The notes: generated from the sequence alone by a model not told the origin. A DNA stretch of 64,000 bases from Clusia tigrina (GCA_920105625.2 OV050030.1:166279315-166343314); one strand, 5' to 3'; shown: positions 1 to 11,507, counted from the stretch's first letter. Numbers and translations are program-made.

Positions 1-453
<453 letters not shown>

Positions 454-455
454 TA

Positions 456-1694
456 TGCGTGTTGCGAATTCGAGAGGGGGAACTGATCCACTGTATGTCT
501 AAGGTAGATTTCCAGAGCCCTCTCCATTTTTTTGAGAAGAAACGACGTAAGATTAATGGGTCTAAAATATTTTGCCGACTCATGCCCAATCTTCCCCGCG
601 TTTAGGATGAAAACTACCTTTACCTTCCTCCAACTGAGGGGGATGTGGTTGAAGCGTATACATGCCTTATATATCCCTTTTAGCCATGGGATCACCACAA
701 CCTGTAAACTTTGCAGCATGATTGGGAAAATCCCATCCAAGCCCGGCGATTTATAAGGCGGGAAACAATTTATCGAGTGTTTAATTTTTTCGTCCGTGAA
801 TATCAGGTCACAAACCGGTGGCATCTGATTGTCCCTAACGGGTAATTCAGATACATGCGCGGTATCTTTACAGTCTGGGAAGTGTGTTTGAAGTAAGAAA
901 TCAAGTGTTACAGAAGATGTTTCCGTCCATGCACAATCCGTCTTTCTAAGAAAAGAGGGGCTGGTGTGTTCCTTGGACAGTATCTTGCTAAGTCTTGCTG
1001 AAGTAGAGATTACCTCAATTGATTCACAAAATTGTCTCCAGTAATTTTTCTTGGCTTCCCTGATAGATTTTTTTAAAGCTTTGAGACTCCCTTTATATCG
1101 TGCAAAATCTTCGTCCCTATAACATTGGTTGAACAGTTTCCTGGTTCTCTTCCTGAGATCCGATAAAAAGTGACTCACCCCTTTCATTATCATCTGTGCT
1201 ACCCCCTAGCGTGTGCCTTGCATTGGCGTCGCATCCCCGAAGGAGTGGGACATTTTTGGCAGCAGTATTGGCGACCAGGGTCGCGACCTCTTCCGGTGGT
1301 GCGTCACTGTTGTGCGCCATATAAGCTGATGCCGCTAGTAGGTCTGGTCCGCTTGGCACCTCGATTTTTACGACTGTCAAATCGCCTGTGCTGTACTGTG
1401 GCCAGATAAAAGCATTCATTGTTTTCTTATCTAGGATACATTATCGAATCTTATCACCGTTCCTGATATAATGCATATTGTATTTGGTGAGCTTGAGCCC
1501 CATAACGTCGTTTCCTCTGACCCATGGCTCCTGCACAACAGCAGAAAAACACCAAAGTTATCTGATGCAATCTTAAAATGCTGCAGATTAATCTGCACCA
1601 CCTTCAGCATCGGTACCCTGTTGTGCAGGCGCTTTGGAGACTTATTCCTGAAGGTCCATGTCCTCTGGAATCTTGTTGGCCTCCTCCAACTCAT
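456..1694 (-). pseudogene. LINE-1 ORF2 remnant: endonuclease and reverse transcriptase (LOA-type)
   Basis: Read on the minus strand, the order is endonuclease start (about 1620-1500, 'VQINLQH'), endonuclease middle (1419-1180, with 'NERGESLF'), linker, and fingers/palm of the reverse transcriptase (1193-456, with 'PGLDGIFP' and a 'FRPINLTSFLLK' block). The pieces sit in different frames and are joined by frameshifts. The product would have nicked target DNA and copied its own RNA. It resembles LINE-2 in this window block for block, so both belong to one clade, but the sequences are clearly different families. The gene continues to the left beyond M1, outside the window. Non-functional. Confidence 0.85.
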
Positions 1695-2591
1695 CCGCGC
1701 CGCCCTCGGTTGGGCGGAAGATTTTTAATTTGGCATAACTAGCGCCAAAACGCATTTTGCAGTCGGCGGCTTCCAGGGCACCAACGGAATCCTCGTTCTT
1801 GATGATCGCGCAGTCGAGCATTGGCATATTGGGGTTTTGCCGCTGTAATAGCTGGAGCACCTTCCTGTCCTCGAGCTTCAGTATGGGTAGCCAAATACGG
1901 GGTCTCGGTCGTCTTGGGATATCCCCGGCTAGTATCAGCTTAAGCCTTAAGCCTTCCCATGCTTCGCTAAACTTAGTTATGCACTTGCACTCGCTAATCT
2001 TAGCTATGCAGTTCCTTCGACGGCCGATCGTTGCACCTGAACACCTTGCATCCCTACCACATTGGAGAAATCGAAGCCAGAGGGAGAAGTATCCGCATTG
2101 GACAAGAGGTGTTCCATCACCATCTCTGCCAATTTGGATTCAATCTCCCATCATCCCTAGCCACTTGCTATATGGTCGCCTTGTGCTTGTCGATAGACCC
2201 TCTGTTGGTGTGGATGTTTTGGCGATCTTGTGTCTCTTTGAAGCCGAAAACGTCACATCCTGTGACCTGTTTCGCTTCGTCGTCTTTTCTGGGAGGAAGA
2301 TTTGGTACTGCTCGTACTCGTCGACAATAGTTTGGTATTTGGCCTTGTCCGCCTGGTCAAACTCATGTACCGACCCTTCCGCCGCACTCTTAGCAATTTT
2401 GCTTAGGATGAAGAGGGCTTTCAGTTTTTCCAGGCCGCTGCCTCGGACTTGGGCTTTTTCGGTTTTGGCTTAGATTCCTTCTTCGCCGCTACCGACATGT
2501 TTGTTTTTGTTAGTGTTGTTGTTGTTGCACTGCTTGTGCTAGCAGTGGGTTCACTGTTTGCCGACGTGCTCTTGCCATCGTCGGCTTCCAT
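1695..2591 (-). pseudogene. LINE-1 ORF1 (Gag-like) remnant
   Basis: The minus-strand ATG at 2591 opens a Ser/Thr/Lys-rich segment (about 2591-2421) ending in a Lys/Pro-rich stretch. After frame breaks, the C-terminal part is readable at 1860-1642 ('MRFGASYAKLKIFRP'). That part corresponds in position to the conserved domain of the LINE-2 ORF1 at 39766-40050. LOA-clade ORF1 proteins bind the element RNA. The central part (about 2400-1870) is too decayed for a continuous frame. It directly precedes ORF2, as expected for a two-ORF LINE. Confidence 0.7.
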
Positions 2592-3090
2592 GGTCTCCTG
2601 ACTGGAGGCCAGCAACTCTTCCTCTGAGTGCGTGGTGCAAAGCACCGGGGTGGTTTATATGTTTTTTTTTTGTTTATGATTCGTTCCATCTCTTTCGTAC
2701 GACTGCCCTCCCCCGAAGGCTTGGGCAGTCGAGGCTTTTTTGAGAGAAATGGCGGTCCACCGTGCCAGAGCCCTATGCCACGGTAAGGCCACCGTTACTC
2801 CCAGATGCGGCCTGGTTTCGGAGAGGCGCCGTTCGAATACAGTCTACGCTGATAACCCCCGACTGTAAAACCCATCCAATAGGAACGGACACGCATAAAA
2901 CCCTGGATTAGGGGGAGTGTTTATTGACTCTCCAGTCTAGATACGTTGTGTTCATTAAGTGGCAGGGTCACCTCGAGCAGGATGTGACTCATCGTCACGC
3001 ACTAACGGTCTTGGTAGAGTATAGGCTAAGGGTCCAACATAGGACTATATTACGCATATCAATACTCTGAGGACTACCCCCTTAACTCCA
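2592..3090 (-). other. LINE-1 5' untranslated region (probable)
   Basis: GC-rich stretch of about 500 bases upstream of LINE-1 ORF1, with no open frame of interest. It probably holds the internal promoter typical of such LINEs, but I cannot point to a specific motif. The exact 5' end of LINE-1 against the LTR-C leader on its right cannot be placed; about 3060-3090 is a guess. Confidence 0.5.
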
Positions 3091-3162
3091 ATTGTAGTTT
3101 TCTGCTGTTTCTCTGGTCTGATGCCTTGAGTTTTCTTTTGATTTATACTTTTATTTTCTCAG

Positions 3163-3180
3163 GTCCCTGCTCGGGCGCCA
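3163..3180 (-). promoter_or_regulatory. tRNA-Lys-type primer binding site of the LTR-C element
   Basis: On the minus strand this reads TGGCGCCCGAGCAGGGAC, one base before the LTR. It matches the 3' end of tRNA-Lys as used by lentiviruses and by the Drosophila elements Osvaldo and Ulysses, with one difference (G for A at position 11). It shows that the internal part of this element lay to the left. Only about 80 bases of leader (3091-3181) remain before LINE-1 sequence begins. Confidence 0.85.
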
Positions 3181-3463
3181 CTGTAACGACTCCTTTTCTA
3201 TAGCTGTGATAGACTCAGCGGCTTCCAAAAGGGTCGTGTACAGAAAATTTATAAATTGAATTCCACCAGTGTTATTATATTTAAAATTACTTTAATTATT
3301 TAAAATATAAAAATAATGTTTACTACTACAGACTTAGTTAGACCTTACAATACTACTCAATTGATCGCAGGTCTATCACTTGGGGTACTTCTCTTCACGT
3401 GCCTAGCTAAGGTTTTATTTTGTGGTCCTTGTCCCTATAGGCGAACTGTCAAGTTGCAGATCT

Positions 3464-3730
3464 ATGTGTCTCAGTGAGAAAAAGATTGAAAACCAGATGT
3501 TCTTACTGAGTATGTAAGTTCTGGTAGCCTATGGGTCTTAGCGAGAAAATGACTGAAAACCAGATGTTCTCGCTAAGTCCTCAAGTTCTCGTAGCGTATG
3601 TGTCTTAGTGAGATAACGATTGAAAACCAGATGTTCTCATTAAGTCTCTAAATCTCTGTATCGATTATGTCCAGTGAGAAAACGATTGAAAACCAGATGT
3701 TCTCACTGAGTCTCTAAGTCTCTGTATCAT
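3464..3730 (-). repeat. Four tandem 64-69 bp units, each with a hairpin, in the R/U5 part of LTR-C1
   Basis: Units start at 3464, 3531, 3598 and 3667. Each contains an imperfect inverted repeat of the type CTCAGTGAGAA ... TTCTCACTGAG around a nearly constant loop (GATTGAAAACCAGATG). The two arms vary together between units: CTTAGCGAGAA pairs with TTCTCGCTAAG in unit 2. Such covariation suggests the RNA fold matters. LTR-C2 carries four equivalent hairpins at about 37299-37577. By position they would lie in the transcript leader. Confidence 0.85.
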
Positions 3731-3734
3731 ATGT

Positions 3735-4075
3735 CTTGTAGAATAGGTCTTGTCTAGTCGGCGGTATGTAGAAAAAAATATAATCTCGTGGGCGTATGTA
3801 GCAAATGAAGCTCTGATCTATTCGGCAGTTTGGAGAACACAAGAGGTGTGATCTCGTCGGCGGTATGCAGCAAAAGAGGCTTTGATCTAGTCGGCGGGTT
3901 GGAGTACAAGAGAGGTCTGAACTCGTCGGCAGTATGCAGCAAAAGAGGAGGTCTGATCACGTCGGCGGTATGCAGCAAAAGAGACTCTGATCTAGTCGGC
4001 GGTTTGGAGAACACGAGAGGTCTGAACTCGTCGGTGGTATGCAGCAAAAGAGACCGACCTACTGCTTGAACTATA
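3735..4075 (-). repeat. Second tandem array in LTR-C1 (GTCGGCGG...GCAGCAAAAGAG units)
   Basis: Five to six alternating units of about 50-65 bp share 'CTAGTCGGCGGT' and 'TATGCAGCAAAAGAG'. They lie between the hairpin array and the TATA region. LTR-C2 has only one unit-like stretch here (about 37580-37660), so the array expanded in this copy or its source. Repeated reading frames on both strands across it follow from the unit structure and are not genes. Confidence 0.8.
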
Positions 4076-4287
4076 CGGCTTATACGATGTCTGATCAAAA
4101 AATAACCGTTATTTTCATCTTTTCGTGAGTTACGTATGTTCGATGTTCGCACTTTTTTTTATGTTGGTACACACGTCTGTTATATATGTTGGCAATACCA
4201 ACCATTTTGGATTGTCAGTTTGTTTTTGACAGATAAAAAGGTTAGTCGTGTTTTGGTGTGCTCTTCGATTTTGTACTATTCGAAAAA

Positions 4288-4755
4288 ATGGATCAAAGAA
4301 ACTGTATTCAGTTTTGTGTAAAAATTGAAATTAAATGCGCAAGGACATTTGAAATGTTGACTGTGGCCTTTGACGAGTCTACTATGAGCAGAACACAAGT
4401 ACAATTGTGGTATAACCGGTTTAAGGAAGGCCGAGAAGATGTCAATGACGATGCTCGTCCTGGTCGCCCGAGCACGTCAACAACGGATGCAATTGACGCA
4501 GTGAAGAAGATTACTTTGGATAATCGTCGAATCACTATCAGAGAGGTTGCTGATGATGTTGGCATATCGTTCGGCTCATGCCAAGCAATTTTTACGGATG
4601 TTTTAGGCATGAAACGTGCGGCAGCGAAGATTGTTCCAAAATTGCTAAATTTTGAGCAAAATCAACGTCGCATGGACATCGCTCAGGAGCTGTTTTTGGC
4701 CAAAAACAAAACCGTTATCATGCCTCAACCACAACGAGCCATTCTATGTGCTTAA
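4288..4755 (+). pseudogene. mariner transposase fragment, N-terminal, catalytic core deleted
   Basis: ATG at 4288 opens a frame with the mariner N-terminal DNA-binding region ('[16 protein letters not shown]', 'GRPSTS', then 'ITIREVADDVGIS'). After 'RRMDIAQEL' it jumps straight to 'KNKTVIMPQP'. In complete mariners roughly 150 residues with the first two catalytic aspartates lie between these blocks, so this cannot be an active transposase. The last codons are LOA tail. It is the only copy here in which the N-terminal stop seen in M1, M2-right and M3 is a sense codon, and in which the segment 'MKRAAAKIVPKLL' is in frame. Confidence 0.9.
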
Positions 4756-4799
4756 GTGTGCTTTTTGCGACAAAGGCTGCCACTCCTACCTACCTACCT
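4729..4799 (+). other. 71 bp LOA LINE 3' tail inside mariner M2
   Basis: Nearly identical to the 3' end of LINE-2 at 55034-55105, ending in tandem CTAC/TACC units. The left junction shares CCAC with the mariner sequence at the same place. The tail is followed directly by mariner sequence, not by an AT array. Confidence 0.9.
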
Positions 4800-5433
4800 T
4801 AGCAGAACACAAGTTTAATTGTGGTATAACCGGTTTAAGGAAGGCCGAGAAGATGTCAATGACGATGCTCGTCCTGGTCGCCCGAGCACGTCAACAACCG
4901 ATGAAAACATTGACGCAGTGAAGAAAATGATTTTGGATAATCGTCGAATCACTATCAGAGAGGTTGCTGATAATGTTGGCATATCGTTCGGCTCATGCCA
5001 AGCAATTTTTACGGATGTTGTAGGCATGAAACGAAGATTGTTCCAAAATTGCTAAATTTTGAGCAAAAACAACGTCGCATGGACATCGCTCAGGAGGTGA
5101 TTTTGGCCAAAAACAAAACCGTTATCATGCCTCAACCACCGTATTCACCGGACTTGGCCCCCGTTAACTTTTTCCTCTTTCCAAAACTGAAGACACCGAT
5201 GAAAGGAAAGCGTTTTGCTACGATTGAGGAGATAAAAGAAAAATCAAAACAGGAGCTGTAGGCGATACCAAAAAAAGCGTTTCAGACGTTTTTCGAGGAT
5301 AGGAAAAAATGCTGGCATAAGTGTATTATATCTGAGGGGAATTACTTTAAAGGGCACAAGATAGTTTTTGATGAATAAATAAATACTTTATTTTTTGATC
5401 ACACAATAACGGTTATTTTTTGATTACACCTCG
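4800..5433 (+). pseudogene. Right half of M2: second mariner transposase fragment
   Basis: Begins at the 'SRTQV' part of the gene, with the in-frame TAA shared with M1 and M3. It has lost about 10 bases in 'MKR(AAA)KIV', which shifts the frame, and it shows the same core deletion ('AQEVILAKNKTVIMPQ'). It then reads through 'PPYSPDLAP' and 'FFLFPKLKTPMKGKRF' to the 3' untranslated region and TIR. The D of the usual PDLAP(C)D catalytic site is replaced (PVN), so the third catalytic residue is also lost. Confidence 0.85.
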
Positions 5434-6116
5434 TATAGTCTAAACGACCACCACTGCCAGTGTATAGTGTTGTTGGCGGGCCGCTGTTTGAAGTTCCACT
5501 CCCGTTGGTCGACGTCGCTTGTTGCTAAGCCATGCTCGTTGTTGTTGTAGTGGTTTGTCCTTTAATCACCTTCGCCGCTTTGTTGTTGTTGTTCTGTTTG
5601 TTGTTGTTCTGAGCATTTGTCCTTTTGTGACCTTCAATAGTATTTTGTTATTGTGGACATTTGCCCTTCGTTCACCTTTACAGCTTTGTCGATTTGTTCC
5701 ATCACTCAACATCTTCCAGTGGTACAAATTATTTTATTTATAATTTTCTTTTTTTTCTCTTTGTGTTTTGTTCGTACTGGTGGCATACGTAGCGATCCTT
5801 CTCTCGTGCTACTTTTGTGTTTTGTATTCGTTTCTACATGTCGTTGATATATTCTTTAGCGAACGAACGTATTCGGCAAGCTCGGTTCCTACTGGGTACT
5901 CAACTTCTTGGCTTTGCGTGTATTTGTTGCAATAATCCATATGTATTAATTCGATGTTGCGTTGCATTAGTCGTGTAGGCTATTGCAAGTTTGTTAAATG
6001 CCATACTTGGGTTTATTACTCATGGCGTGTGTGTGTACTCGTATATAGGTTCCTAAACGGCGATCATTCGTTTTGTTGTGAGGCAAAATTTATGTTTGTA
6101 AATTTTGGTCCTCACA

Positions 6117-6725
6117 ATATATACATTTCAATTCCCCACACGCTAATTTCCTAAGCGATAAATAGAAAAATCTATGTATATCTACATGCAGCCAGCAGTA
6201 TGCAGTATGTAATTATCTATAAATATATACATACGTACATACCCAATCCTCTTAACATTCTGTATATTATAAACCTACATACATATCTATATACTCACTT
6301 CACCAACGGTACCGTTGCCTGCTTCAACATGCTTGTGCCCGGAGTTAATGTTTACGCATTGTATTTCACAGCATAAACTGTCGTATTTATGTGTGTCTAT
6401 ACTTTACGTTTAGTTTTTTATTACTTACCCACGACTCTTATGATATTTTGTTGAATTATTATTTTATGAAACCTTTTTTTATTATTTTTTATTAAAAAAA
6501 TATTTTTCTCACATTTGTTTTACTGAGCTTCATTGCGCTATAGAGCCTAATGAGCATATTTATATTACGTAATTTTTTAATCTCCCGAGTTTACTTGGCA
6601 TATTTCTGCTGACATTGACTTTGGAAGTCGGAACTGTGCTGTTTGATATAAATACATACGTGATATCAGTTTGTTTTCGTTGTTCTTCTTGTGTTTACAC
6701 TTGTAAAACACTGTCAGCACATGTC
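6117..6725 (-). other. gypsy-A 3' non-coding remainder
   Basis: Aligns with 46080-46690 of gypsy-B (shared blocks around 'CTTCACCA', 'CCGTTGCCTG' and 'ACACTTGTAAAACACTG'). AT-rich, with no gene seen on either strand. Confidence 0.75.
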
Positions 6726-9470
6726 TTTAAACCTTACTTCGCAAATGGAATAACTTTAGTAAGTTATTGTGGAGTTTTTTTGTTTTCCTTTAATAGTTAC
6801 CATCGTGGTAACTGGACTGCGGATCTCTGCCACCAAATACGGACCTATCCAAACAGGTGAGAATTTCTTTCTTCTAGTCTGATTTTTCATTCGTACTTGG
6901 ACACCCATATGAAAGACTACTAGGTTTAATACCATTTTGTAAGCTTCCCTGGCTACTCGTTTAGCTTTTCTTGGTTTTCTCTAACTAACTCGTGAGCTCG
7001 CTCTACCCGATACTTCTGCACTTTATTTGAGTCATCAGCATTATATACTGGCGCACATTTGCGCTTCAGATTTCCTGGCATATTGAAATCAAACCCGTAG
7101 AGTGTTCTAAACGGAGTTTGCTTCTTTGATACATGCACAGTATTGTTGTGTACATGCATTGCAGTGGTCAACCATTGATCCCAATTCGAGCCGTCTTCCT
7201 TGGCAAAACTGCGCAAGTACTCGGCCAGAGGTCGATGACTACGCTCCAATGAGCCATTCGCCTGTGGATGATATGGTGTTATATGCAATTAGTTGATTCC
7301 CAGCATCTTAAAAGTTTTTGAGAATAATTTCGATACAAAATTTGAACCATGTCGGTTATCAAACCTTTGGTATGTTGTACCGTGCCACAATTTCGTCAAA
7401 GAATGCCTTGGCTACCGTACTTTCTTCAGCATCGGGTATAGCCACGCACGCCATATGCTTTGAGAAATCATCTTGGAAAGTCAAAATGTAGTTATTTCCT
7501 GAAACTGTCTCAGGTAAAATACGTACAATATCCATGTGATCTTTATCAAATGGTTGTTTCGGTGTGTCAGTCAACACCATTGGCATCTTTGTTAGCCGAG
7601 CACTCTTGTTGGCCTGAGATTTTGGGCATACATAATCTTTACATAATTATTTATGTTTCTGAGCATAACTTTCCAGCTAGAGGCGAATCATGGAAACCCT
7701 TTAACACTGCCTGGCTACCTTTTTCATCCTCCAGCCATTCCAAACTACTGACTGTTAGTTTATTCGCATCTCCACCCGTATTACATCTCTTGTCGCATCA
7801 CTATTATCCTCTTGACTTCTCCTTGTCTCACTTTGCTTTAGCCCTACTTTGCACTATTGATACCTTCTGTGCTTGCAGTACTCTGCTGAGCGCATCCGCA
7901 TTTAGATTCTTTTTCCCAGGTTTTTATATGATTTCAAAATCATACTCAGACAATTTGTGTCTGAACCTGGCTAGCCTAGACGTTTGGTCTTTCAAATTGG
8001 CTATGCCTCTCGACGGCTGGTCATCAGTGTATATTTTAAATGGGCGTCCTAGCAGATATGCCCTAAAATTCTTCGTAGCCCACACTATGGCTAGAAATTC
8101 CTTCTCTATTGTGGAGTATCTCTTCTCCGTATATCTGCTTGCGAATGCTATTGGTCGGTCATTACCGACTTCCCCTTGTGACAACACTGCCCCCAATGCT
8201 TCATTACTTGCATCGGTGGTCAACAAAAAAGTTTGCTCAAAGTCGGGGTAGGTCAAAATCGGTGGAGAGCTAATAATCTCTTTTAGCCTCTCGAATCCTT
8301 GCTGACAACTCTCTGTCCATTCGAAATTTGCTTCTTATCGTAGCAATTTATTAATTGTCAACTCACTCAATTTATTAATTGGCTAGTCCTTCTACGAACT
8401 TTCTGTAATAGTTCACTAGCCATAGGAATGCTTCCACTTCCTTTCTATTCTTCGGAATCGCTAAATTTTTAACGCATTCCACCTTCTGCGGGTCAGGCAG
8501 TACTCCTGCCTCTGAGCAACGATGGCCTAAATAAACCACCTCTCTTCGCAAAAAGTTTCATTTCTCCGTGTTCAATTTCAATTTGTGTTCTCGTAATTTC
8601 TGGAGCACCTGGCACAAGCGTTGCGAATGCTGCTGCAAGTTCTTCCCAAAAATTACAATTTCATCCAGATACACAAAACAATCTAACCCTTGCAAGCCTG
8701 TTAGCACATGGTTCATCAGCCATTGGAAGGTAGCGGGTGCTACTGTTAATCCAAGCGGCATTCTATTATACTCATATTGCCCTAAACCAGTGCTGAACGC
8801 GATTTTCTGCTTATCGTGGGTATCCACCAGAACTTGGTGGTAGCCACTCGTTAAATCAAGTGTATAAAAATAACTACTTTGTCCCAATTGATCAATAATT
8901 TCTTCTATCCTTAGTATCGGGAACACTTGCTTGATAGTGGCGTCGTTCAATTTAATAAAATCGACGACCATTCTCCACTTCTTTTGACCCTGAGCACCTC
9001 ACTTCCTTGGTACCCAAATTAGTGGTGAGTTCCAAGGCGAGATACTCGGTGAAATTATGTTATCCTTTAACATTCCTTCTACTTGCCTGTTTACATCATC
9101 TTTGTGAGCTTCTGGCAATCTGTACTGTTTCTGGTTAATTGGTGGTTGATCCATTCTAGTACGTATTTCATGCTCTACATCTGGTGTATACGTTAGCTGG
9201 TCTCCATCCAGCAAAAATATGTCATGGAATGACGTACAAATGGCTTCTATTGATGCCTTCTCGTCCGAGTTTACGCTTGGGTCTAACTTCAATGATTCTA
9301 GTACTCTCTCCATTCTTTTTCTTATATCTACTTGGTTAATCTGGTTCACCGACCCACCAACCGAATGGTGGGTTATTATTGCAAGTATCGTAACTAGTAA
9401 ACTTGTCCTAAAATTCTTATCCATATAATAGTCCTCTTCTGATGCATTTAGTACGCAATAGTACACCTTA
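6726..9470 (-). pseudogene. gypsy-A pol remnant: reverse transcriptase, RNase H, integrase
   Basis: In minus-strand order: linker and start of RT (9466-8999, 'QYRLPEAHKDDVNRQVEGML'), RT palm (8971-8558, 'FYTLDLTSGYHQV', then FVYLDE where the family has YLDD or YLDY), RNase H (8256-7924, 'TTDASNEALGAVLSQG'), integrase core (7586-7359, 7288-6953, 'HITPYHPQANGSLERSH'). Several frameshifts and stops break it, and the zinc-binding region around 7600-7700 is badly eroded. At two positions where gypsy-B has stops before RNase H (near 8430-8470), this older copy keeps sense codons. Integrase would insert the cDNA; no activity is possible now. Confidence 0.9.
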
Positions 9471-11507
9471 TTTGTTGCTTATGTTTTTTCCCATATACGA
9501 GTATACACCCTCTGATAGCTGTTGTCCAACAGTTGTGATAGCAACCGTCCGAAGTTGTTTGATTACATGGAGTAATTACTCACGTTGACCTCGCGCATAC
9601 CATTTCCGGACTACTATTCTTAACTCTATAAGCGGCTCCTTCCCGCCACGACTTCAGTGGAAGATTCAGGATCTTATTCTTGTACTTACCGAAAAGTGAT
9701 AACTCGTCAGATGTTTAAGCCTTGTGTCTTAATACACCCCCCAAAGGCACTTTAAGATTCTTCACACTTGTTTCACCAGTTGCCAGTCCTTTTCGTAGAT
9801 CACTGGACTGAAGGAGGCTGGTGTATGCCCCTCAATCTACCAAAAGCACTACCTGCCTCCTTGCTGGCTATCTCGACGACCGATTTTACAGCTACCGGCC
9901 TATGCTTCCTAATTTGATCAAACCCCTCTTACTAGAATCACCAGAAACATACCGAAACGAAGTCGAAACGCAATCAAGAAGCATATATTTTGGAGTACCT
10001 CATACTCCTCCCTCTCTTGGGTAATTGCCCCAAAATCACTTGACATGCTATTGGTCTCGCCTGGGCCGCTGGAAGTTTCCCTGGTTTCCATGTTAGAACT
10101 GTTTCCGCCTGCATTCCGCTGCTCGATGTTACATTCGTCAACATGAGAAGCTTTCCAACCCCTGTATGGGGTTGCTCATCCTCGCTTCACTTCTGGAACT
10201 GAAATTTGGTCGCTGCTGACTACCCCCAGTGTTGAACTGATTCCTTCCTTGGGTAATTCCTTCCGTTGAATTAATTATAGGTCTGTTGAAACTATTCCCA
10301 CCTTCTCTCCTGGGCTGATCCGGGCCAGTCACTGGCTGTCTCATATTCTGATCCCATTCTGTTCACCTAGGCACTGTAGACTTCCTGCATGACCATACGC
10401 TTGGCATATTATACAGTAGGGCGTGATTTTGCGTGTAAAGCACTCATTCCTTGTATGACCTCGCATACGGCAGAACGAATATGCGGGTGTCCTCTGTACA
10501 AACCCCCTGCACGGATATCTCGGATTCACGGCTCTTTTGTCTCAGACACCGGGATTATACGCTCTTCTGGATATCTTTGGGATGGAATGGATCCCTCTCT
10601 ATCTACGACAGCGGCAGTCTAATCGCTTTTTCTACTAATTCCTCCAGAGTTCCTGTTCTGCTATTCAGCATATGAATCCTTAAATCGGAGGTGCGGAGGC
10701 CCACCACGACAGTTTTTAACACCGACTTGTCAACTTCGTATATTAATGCTGTATCTCCAACGTCATTGTACTTATTTTTATTATTCCCTGGGCCACCATC
10801 TGAAGTGACCCTAAAAGCCTGGCAAAGGCGCGTATGTCTTCACTTGCTGGCTGCTTCCCGATTCTGATCTCTTGGGATATGTCTTCCAATGTTCTCTCCT
10901 TTAAATAAGTTCTAGAAGGCCGTAAACCTCGTCCGCACTGGCGAACTGCTTTGGCAGCAAAACGTTTTATGAATCTCCAAATAACCTTTGCTTAACATAG
11001 TCGAAGATGTCCTGCAACTCATCAGGGCTTATGCTTCGCTTTGCAAGTTCATAACCTTGAATGAACCTGTTGAGTTCTGAGCGTAAGTCTTCTGAAGCAG
11101 CACCAGTAAACACAGATACTTATTCTTGTTTTACTTAAGGCCTGTAAAACTTGAGCGTTATCTTTATGGGTGGTTTCCAGATTCACTTCTCCCGGATCTG
11201 AGAGGTATTTGACCAGTGACGGACTCAAACTAATTAGTCTTCGATCGTTTGATCGCGCAGGCGAAATACTGTCCACAGTATTGGGGGTTTGCTGCACTGT
11301 TACTGGTTCTGACTCTTTTGGTCGATATAGTTGTTTTTTGTTATGTATCGGACTTCCCGGCGAAAATGGGTCGACACCGATCTAGGATGCGTCAAAAAAA
11401 ATTCCGCTTCCCTCTCTTCACTCAATACAAATCTTGTCTTCGGCACACGACCTATCCCTTCCGGAGTTAAATATTCCGGCCAGCGAACTTCTGGTGGCAA
11501 AGCTAGT
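9471..11507 (-). pseudogene. gypsy-A protease and gag (C-terminal two thirds) remnant
   Basis: Near 9835 the aspartic protease signature reads L-V-D-stop-G-A: the serine of DSGA is a TGA. Gag zinc knuckles survive in part at 10529-10341 ('SFCRMRGHTRNEC', 'CIICQAYGHAGSLQC'). The capsid-like part lies at 11297-10700, beginning 'RRLISLSPSLVKYLSDPGE', and the N-terminal neighbour is at 11500-11300 ('LPPEVRWPEYLTPEG' type). Unlike gypsy-B, no small deletion separates the two gag portions near 11280, so this copy shows gag was once a single frame. The gene is cut at 11507 by BEL-A and resumes at 29713. Confidence 0.85.

Larger units (their letters stand above)
4085..5433 (+). mobile_element. Chimeric mariner M2 inserted in the TATA box of LTR-C1
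   Basis: Left TIR starts CGATGTCTGATCAAAAAATAACC at 4085 and right TIR ends at 5433; TA at 4083-4084 and 5434-5435. The inside is not one mariner. 4085-4728 is the left part of one copy, 4729-4799 is the 3' tail of a LOA LINE, and 4800-5433 restarts at an earlier point of the transposase and runs to the 3' end. The segment AGCAGAACAC...CCTCAACCAC (about 345 bp) is thus present twice, but the two versions differ by many substitutions and small indels. The right half matches M3, the left half does not. Confidence 0.9.
3182..6116 (-). mobile_element. LTR-C1, 5' LTR of an Osvaldo/Ulysses-like gypsy element, split by mariner M2
   Basis: The LTR reads TG...CA: TGTAACGACTC at 3182 and CCTCACA ending at 6116. 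Without M2 (4085-5433 plus one TA) it is about 1.58 kb. A second copy at 37119-38449 aligns along its length, sharing the start, the hairpin repeats, the TATA region and the end. Orientation is minus, given by the primer site at 3163-3180. U3 is therefore 5436-6116, and R/U5 is 3182-4080 with two tandem arrays. The long LTR and tRNA-Lys site fit the Osvaldo/Ulysses group; this is inference. Its right end abuts the truncated 3' part of gypsy-A. Confidence 0.8.

Noticed and set aside
1757..2473. 238-codon plus-strand frame
   Set aside because: It is antisense to the LINE-1 ORF1 remnant, with no recognisable domain.
3464..4075. CRISPR-like regular repeats
   Set aside because: The genome is an insect's, the repeats are inside an LTR, and the spacers are themselves repeated. 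No cas gene is present.
3754..4152. Repetitive reading frames on both strands with a recurring 'SAVCSKRG' or 'LLLHTADE' peptide
   Set aside because: They follow from the tandem array in LTR-C1, whose unit length happens to keep frame; LTR-C2 has no counterpart.
4386..5143. A 345 bp target-site duplication made by the LOA tail
   Set aside because: Geometry fits, but the two copies differ by subfamily-diagnostic changes, so a simple target duplication is not the best explanation. Kept as a chimera finding.
5519..6154. Short hydrophobic reading frames in the LTR-C1 U3
   Set aside because: TTG/GTT-rich U3 sequence gives Leu/Val/Cys-rich frames; the matching part of LTR-C2 does not conserve them.
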